Shown here: positions 63,025-64,000 of the stretch, piece by piece
Layout: each line of letters begins with the position of its first letter
How positions within the stretch are numbered: position 1 is the first letter of the stretch
Source of the DNA: JBCCDY01 sp039030555
Lineage (GTDB): Bacteria; Bacteroidota; Bacteroidia; Cytophagales; Cyclobacteriaceae
Direction: 5' to 3'
Length of the DNA stretch: 64,000 nt
NCBI GenBank assembly: GCA_039030555.1
Contig: JBCCDY010000002.1
Coordinates: 186,001-250,000, forward strand
Position numbers and translations under genes: made by a program
The notes under the pieces: generated by a model
What the model was told of the DNA's origin: nothing
Database searches by the model: none
Seen by the model: the letters and a program-made list of their open reading frames with translations, nothing else

Positions 63025-64000
63025 ATGAATATACTGGGTAGAGGATTAATTTTTGGGTTTATATTGTTGACTCTGTTTCAGGTCAAGGCTCAAGAGCAGG
63101 AGGACTTTTTGTACGAAGACCTATCAAAGGGGATCGTAAGTGAATTATCAAGAAAGGAATTTATATCCAATACATTCTTCGACAGCGTTTATAATCATTA
63201 TAATTTTGAACACTTTCTGGATAATTACTATGGTTATGGGCATTATCAAACAGAAGTAACCGGTAACTTTAGTACTCCCGACAATTATAATTTTTCACTA
63301 GTAGGAGCTTCTCATAGATGGAACAGGTTTTATTACCAGGGACATCGCTTTAATGATGTTTATTTCCCAGGAGGAGTATTGTATAAACCTCAGCTATACA
63401 ATACCAACATACAAATTGATCTTGTAGAAACTAGTGTCAATTTTGACCGCTCAAGAAACTTACCTAATCGTGTTTATGCGCAGTTTCAGTCTGGAAATGC
63501 GGGGAACGATGTTCCATGGGCTCATGAATTTTATGACCTAACCAATGGCCATGATACGGGTGTTTCAACAGCTTTTCCGGGCTTAGAATTTTCCGAACGA
63601 TCCCGGATTGGAAATCGAGGGCTTTTTCATTTTTCAAAATCAGGTAAATATCAGCACACCGGTTACGTTACTGTAGGCGATCGTTTATTCGCACAAAGAG
63701 ATTTCGCAAGGATCAATGGGACTAGTAGAGAGAATTTCTCCACGGTGTTTTTAAATGGAGAACTACCTAATATTATTCCAGTATTTGATGATTTCAACTA
63801 TTTGTTCAGCTACAATAGAAGAGACGATCTTTTTGCAGAATTCTATATGAATGAAAATGAGTCTGCTCAATACGATGCAATCAATTTCTCATTGTATGGA
63901 AGGCAGTACCTGAACCCTAACTTCAAATTGAATTCGGGTGTTAATTTTTCTTTTAAATCAATTAGACGTAATGAACTGGAATTTTCCAGAAACTTTATCG
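63025..64000 (+). CDS. Outer-membrane TonB-receptor-like barrel protein, 3'-truncated by window edge
   Basis: The frame is open without a stop from ATG 63025 to the window end (325 residues seen). A signal peptide ends LFQVKAQ. The following segment resembles a plug (YQTEVTGNFSTPDNYNFSLV, HRWNRFYYQGHRFNDVYFPG) and then amphipathic barrel strands with aromatic girdles (GLFHFSKSGKYQHTGYVTVG, LFSYNRRDDLFAEFYM, INFSLYGRQYLNPNF). No carboxypeptidase-regulatory domain is present. It is divergent from the DUF255 gene. Ligand and full length unknown. Confidence 0.85.
   Translation, partial: MNILGRGLIFGFILLTLFQVKAQEQEDFLYEDLSKGIVSELSRKEFISNTFFDSVYNHYNFEHFLDNYYGYGHYQTEVTGNFSTPDNYNFSLVGASHRWNRFYYQGHRFNDVYFPGGVLYKPQLYNTNIQIDLVETSVNFDRSRNLPNRVYAQFQSGNAGNDVPWAHEFYDLTNGHDTGVSTAFPGLEFSERSRIGNRGLFHFSKSGKYQHTGYVTVGDRLFAQRDFARINGTSRENFSTVFLNGELPNIIPVFDDFNYLFSYNRRDDLFAEFYMNENESAQYDAINFSLYGRQYLNPNFKLNSGVNFSFKSIRRNELEFSRNFI

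Noticed and set aside
1..64000. CRISPR arrays, rRNA genes, transposases or replication origin
   Set aside because: No regularly spaced repeats, no rRNA-like stretches, no transposase motifs and no DnaA-box cluster were noticed on reading.

Overview
The window looks like a chromosomal segment from a Bacteroidota bacterium, most likely a free-living or marine member of the Cytophagales. The supporting signs are type IX secretion sorting domains at the C-termini of three secreted proteins, a TonB-dependent receptor with an N-terminal carboxypeptidase-regulatory domain, the tail of a hybrid two-component regulator of the receiver plus AraC-HTH type, a FecI-like ECF sigma factor, many SPII lipoproteins, few clear Shine-Dalgarno sequences and AT-rich intergenic DNA.

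Left part (1-10.4 kb). The C-terminus of an HTCS-like regulator is followed by an 18-bp direct repeat with a 21-bp period and a beta-helix lipoprotein. Next comes a surface operon of tightly coupled genes: a TonB receptor, a T9SS-secreted beta-helix protein, a small lipoprotein and a large Ig-like/beta-helix lipoprotein. No SusD homologue is present. A strong terminator closes the operon. An ECF sigma factor with a stub of an anti-sigma gene then lies divergent from a LacI regulator, with a tandem LacI-type operator between them.

Central part (11.7-36.2 kb). This is a uronic acid utilisation locus. Extracytoplasmic enzymes are a GH2 with the N-x-K signature of beta-glucuronidases, two GH28-fold proteins, a formylglycine-type sulfatase, two enolase-superfamily dehydratases with Tat-like signals and an unrecognised protein with a Tat signal. 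Import can go through a TRAP transporter (DctP-DctQ-DctM) and an SLC13-type anion symporter. In the cytoplasm UxaC isomerises glucuronate and galacturonate. One branch continues with an SDR-type fructuronate reductase and mannonate dehydratase UxuA, the other with tagaturonate reductase UxaB and altronate dehydratase UxaA. Both end at 2-keto-3-deoxygluconate, whose kinase and aldolase are not in the window. The glycan is probably a sulfated, uronate-rich polysaccharide, but no polysaccharide lyase is present and the exact substrate is not shown. A PIN-domain toxin-antitoxin pair sits inside the locus on the opposite strand.

Boundary (36.4-40.9 kb). A single 1445-residue protein joins an Mrr-like PD-(D/E)xK nuclease domain, a STAND-type P-loop NTPase and a long helical C-terminus. 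It resembles Avs-type antiphage sensors in architecture. It is followed by a bidirectional terminator and a CAT-anticodon tRNA. This gene is the best candidate for an uncharacterised defence system in the window.

Right part (40.9-64 kb). These are mostly ordinary housekeeping genes: a HAD hydrolase, an M50 protease, a rhodanese, D-Ala-D-Ala ligase next to a PASTA protein, a T9SS M43 metalloprotease, the Fe-S proteins Nfu and Mrp, a DUF3179 protein, DnaG, RibBA, SurE, PriA, a DUF255 thioredoxin-fold protein and the start of an outer-membrane barrel gene that runs off the window.
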